From Neobacillus sp. WH10 (GTDB taxonomy: Bacteria; Bacillota; Bacilli; Bacillales; Cytobacillaceae), in NCBI RefSeq assembly GCF_030123405.1, contig NZ_CP126110.1, positions 3,472,001-3,536,000 of the forward strand: 64,000 nt of DNA, given 5' to 3'. The notes beneath the pieces are model-generated. The model saw nothing but the letters and a program-made list of their open reading frames with translations, was not told the DNA's origin and searched no databases. Of the stretch, positions 61,317 to 64,000 are shown one piece after another. Made by a program: the position numbers and the translations under genes. The first letter of the stretch is position 1. Every line of letters begins with the position of its first letter.

Positions 61317-63485
61317 TTAATTTACTACTGGTTCTTCAAATAAAAATCTTATTCTTTTTTCCTTCTCATCAAAGAAAAGTCTTGCACTAAAGGTTTTGTC
61401 CTTGTTTGTAAATCCCTCAATCAATTCTGTTTTACCTTCTGAAAGAAGTAATTTCACGTTTTTCTGGGTAATATTTTTCCCAAGGATTTTTTTGGAAATG
61501 GTGAAATTGCATTGATTATTTTTATAATTACTGCAGCCATAAAAGCTACCTTTGTCAATTATAACCCCTTCACATTTTTTACAAGAACCTAGTTTCGTAA
61601 CCGTTTTTCTCCTTGTCTTTTGTTTTCCGGGAGTAAAGTTTTGGGTAACCTCCTCAGAAAATGTCCAGTTCCGCGATTGATCGATACTAGAAGAAATTAA
61701 ATGTAATACCATCTTTTTTGTTTGTTCCATAAAATGCATGGGTACAGCTGAACCCTCGGAAATTTCCTTCAGTTTTTGTTCCCATTTTGCGGTCATTTCC
61801 GGTGAAGCGAGAATTTCTTGTCCTATCGCTTCAATTAATATTTTTGCTTTTGCGGTAGCATAAACTAAATTCTTTTTCACTTCAATGTATAACCGATCCT
61901 TGAGCATTGTGATAATACCTGCTCTAGTGGCTTCCGTTCCAAGACCCTCTGTTCTTGTTAAAACTTTCTCAAGCTCTTTATCATCTATATGCTTTCCTGC
62001 CGTTTTCATTAAGGTGATCAGTTGTCCTTCGGTATAGCGCTTTGGCGGCTGTGTCTGACTTTCTTTTACGTTTACTTTAACAGTCTTTCCCTGCTCCCCC
62101 TTTGTCAATGCAGGAAGCTCAGGCTCATCCTCACGTTCCTTTTGGTTTAGGACTTTTCTCCATCCCTCTTCAAGTTGTACCTTTCCCTTCGAGATAAAGG
62201 CTGCCCGGCCATCTACTAATGTGGTAACGTTAGTATATTCGGCTACGGCCTTATTATAATGAGCTGCGATTAAACTAGTAACAATTAAATCATAGATTTG
62301 TCGTTCGTCAGGACTCATCCTTTCCACATTCGGGATTTGTTCAGTAGGGATAATAGCATAGTGATCAGTAACCTTCTTTTCATTAACATATCGTTTATTA
62401 TCCGCTATTGAGGCAATTGGTAATGGGAAAAAGCATGAATAGTCTTTTATATGACTTAATTTTTTTAGAATTTCAGGGAAAATATTAGCCTCTTCTTTTG
62501 TTACGTATCGCGAATCGGATCGGGGATAGGATACAAACCCTTTTTGATAGAGTTTTTGGAGGACATCCAGCGTCTTTTTTGGCGAAAATTTAAAACGTTT
62601 ATTTGCCTCCGCTTGTAACGAAGATAAATTATATAGTAACGGCGGTAAAAATTCTTTTCTTTCGGATATTACTTCTGCCACTTCAGCCGGTTTTTCTCGA
62701 CAAAATGCAGCAACTTTTTCTGCCATTTCCTTTGTCTTAACGCGGGTTTCCCCATTATTCTGCCACTTACCACTGTATTTCTTGCCATTGATGGCAAAAT
62801 GGGCAATTACCTCCCAAAATGGCTCTGCCTTAAAATTCTCGATTTCTAGTTCTCGTTTAACTATGAGTGCTAACGTTGGTGTCTGTACGCGTCCAACTGA
62901 AAAAACATCTGAAAACCCTTTTTTTTGCAGCAGCAAACTATAAAGCCTTGAACCATTCATTCCCACAACCCAATCCGCACAGGCACGAGTATAGGCCTCA
63001 AGGTACAAGCTTTTCGTTTCTTTTTCATCTAACAATTTATTAAACCCTTCACGAATCGCATTGGGCGTTAACGATGAAATCCACAGTCGCTTCATTGGTT
63101 TTTTACAGTTTGTTAACCTTAAAATATTGCGGATGATTAATTCTCCTTCACGCCCCGCATCACCTGCATGGATAATTTCCGTAACCGCTGCGTTTGAAAC
63201 AAGTTTTTTAATGACAGTAAATTGTTTTACTTTATCTTTCGTTACTTCGTATTTGAAATGTTCAGGTATGATGGGCAGATTGTCTAACGACCATTTTTTC
63301 CAGACTGACTCATACTTTTCCGGCGCAACGAGCTGACATAAATGGCCGATCGCCCATGTAACATAGGCACCTTTTGTAAAGGTATCATTCGGAAAAATTT
63401 CGATAAAACCATTTTGTTTTTTATGTTTAAAAATAGAAGCTAATGTTGAACCTTGGTCGGGTTTTTCAGCAATAATTAATTTCAT
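61317..63485 (-). CDS. topB: DNA topoisomerase III
   Basis: A 722-aa type IA topoisomerase. TOPRIM metal site HAGDAGREGELI; catalytic Tyr in GFVSYPRSDSRYV; C-terminal zinc ribbon CKKCEG...GCSNYKNNQC. Start ATG (MKLIIAEKPDQG) behind AAGGAG. The first loop reads KPDQG where most TopB have KPSVG or KPSQ, a small change. Decatenates DNA, usually with RecQ. Confidence 0.95.
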   Translation of the reverse strand: MKLIIAEKPDQGSTLASIFKHKKQNGFIEIFPNDTFTKGAYVTWAIGHLCQLVAPEKYESVWKKWSLDNLPIIPEHFKYEVTKDKVKQFTVIKKLVSNAAVTEIIHAGDAGREGELIIRNILRLTNCKKPMKRLWISSLTPNAIREGFNKLLDEKETKSLYLEAYTRACADWVVGMNGSRLYSLLLQKKGFSDVFSVGRVQTPTLALIVKRELEIENFKAEPFWEVIAHFAINGKKYSGKWQNNGETRVKTKEMAEKVAAFCREKPAEVAEVISERKEFLPPLLYNLSSLQAEANKRFKFSPKKTLDVLQKLYQKGFVSYPRSDSRYVTKEEANIFPEILKKLSHIKDYSCFFPLPIASIADNKRYVNEKKVTDHYAIIPTEQIPNVERMSPDERQIYDLIVTSLIAAHYNKAVAEYTNVTTLVDGRAAFISKGKVQLEEGWRKVLNQKEREDEPELPALTKGEQGKTVKVNVKESQTQPPKRYTEGQLITLMKTAGKHIDDKELEKVLTRTEGLGTEATRAGIITMLKDRLYIEVKKNLVYATAKAKILIEAIGQEILASPEMTAKWEQKLKEISEGSAVPMHFMEQTKKMVLHLISSSIDQSRNWTFSEEVTQNFTPGKQKTRRKTVTKLGSCKKCEGVIIDKGSFYGCSNYKNNQCNFTISKKILGKNITQKNVKLLLSEGKTELIEGFTNKDKTFSARLFFDEKEKRIRFLFEEPVVN

Positions 63486-63570
63486 CTTATTTTGCTCCTT
63501 TGTAAAGCATCCCGGATTCATTTTCCCATTTTAAACCACATTCGTAAAGCCTCAAAATAGGCTGCTATAA

Positions 63571-64000
63571 TTAGCTCCCTTTTGAAAATGGTCGGTCTAG
63601 TGCATAAAGATGGCGATACCTTGCCTCATTTTCCAGTAAATGTTGATGTGTCCCTTCCATAACAATTTTTCCATGGTCTAGAAATAGAATTCGATCCATT
63701 TTTTCAACACCGATTAAATGATGTGTCACCCATATGATGGTTTTACCCTTAAGGGTTTCAAAGATGGTCGTCAAAAGCTTTGCTTCTGTAATTGGGTCTA
63801 AACCAACTGTAGGTTCATCTAATAAGACAATCGGAGTGTTTTGCAAAAGTATTCTAGCCAAGGCAATTCTATGCCGCTCTCCCCCGGAAAAACGCTGGCC
63901 AGTTTCCTGCATATTCGTCTCATATCCATTAGGTAATTTCTTAATCATCTCATCCAATTGTACCATCCGTGCAGCATGAAACACTTCTTCATCAGTTGCT
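63571..64000 (-). CDS. cydC: ABC exporter ATPase domain, CydC-like (partial)
   Basis: The C-terminal ~143 residues of an ABC transporter; the gene continues beyond the right edge. D-loop and signature RFSGGERHRIALARILL, Walker B IVLLDEPT, H-loop WVTHH. The ending (YRHLYALDRPF) resembles CydC, the thiol exporter half needed for cytochrome bd assembly. CydD or another lipid/drug exporter half cannot be excluded without the rest. Confidence 0.7.
   Translation of the reverse strand, partial: ATDEEVFHAARMVQLDEMIKKLPNGYETNMQETGQRFSGGERHRIALARILLQNTPIVLLDEPTVGLDPITEAKLLTTIFETLKGKTIIWVTHHLIGVEKMDRILFLDHGKIVMEGTHQHLLENEARYRHLYALDRPFSKGS

Overview
The window looks like a chromosomal segment of a low-GC, endospore-forming member of the Bacillaceae. 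The evidence is gene content and order: blocks that I recall from the Bacillus subtilis yod, ypm, ypj/yph/ypi and ypg neighbourhoods, a gerA-type germinant receptor operon, a YjcZ-type sporulation peptide, and promoter motifs resembling sigma-A, sigma-W, sigma-K, sigma-E and sigma-54 sites. Genus assignment (Bacillus, Neobacillus or similar) is inference only. I see no rRNA, tRNA, prophage or CRISPR array.

Layout. 1-9.6 kb: a lysine catabolism cluster on the minus strand (yodT, yodS, yodR, yodQ, the beta-lysine acetyltransferase ablB/yodP, a sigma-54 activator, kamA, then yokU-like, yozE and a yodN-position gene). kamA has a near-perfect -24/-12 promoter that sets its start; yodT has a sigma-E-like -10. 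9.7-14.6 kb: a Ktr/Trk potassium channel subunit, a YjcZ peptide with a sigma-K-like promoter, a DUF502 membrane protein, msrA-msrB, and an rsgA-type GTPase gene whose 5' leader has an upstream ORF plus mutually exclusive terminator and antiterminator pairings. 14.6-22.8 kb: a DUF4397 protein, ypmS-ypmR-ypmQ, a gerA-type operon, degV and ypmP. 23-34.5 kb: a complete membrane-bound [NiFe] hydrogenase system (small and large subunits, cytochrome b, endopeptidase, a four-cysteine Rieske-like protein, hypABFCDE) next to tatA and tatC.

34.7-37.8 kb: a small unknown gene with a consensus sigma-A promoter, a 52-bp tandem repeat, thyA-dfrA, and a secreted Pro-Pro endopeptidase homologue. 37.8-48.7 kb: a tellurite/stress (Ter) module with three TerD proteins, TerC, TelA, YceG and a four-gene nucleotide-type biosynthetic set (TIM-barrel lyase, PRTase-TRSP, StiP, HAD). 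Two operons in it carry sigma-W-type promoters. 48.7-56 kb: ypjP, an IS3-family element with a classic A AAA AAG frameshift signal, ypiP, brxA, ypgR/cvfC, an ABC-F ATPase and ypgQ. 56-64 kb: a second degV, an unknown gene, fhs, metA (Glu111, so probably acetyl-CoA dependent), a DUF3892 protein, mntR, topB, and the 3' end of a cydC-type transporter gene that runs off the right edge.

How the parts fit. The lysine cluster would turn lysine into CoA-activated carbon for energy, apparently with separate vegetative (sigma-54) and sporulation (sigma-E) control. The hydrogenase would pass H2 electrons through a b-type cytochrome into the quinone pool; its proximal-cluster cysteines are of the standard, oxygen-sensitive kind. 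The Ter module appears wired to envelope stress and sits, with the protease, between ypjP and thyA, which I recall as neighbours in B. subtilis. This suggests insertion of a stress block.
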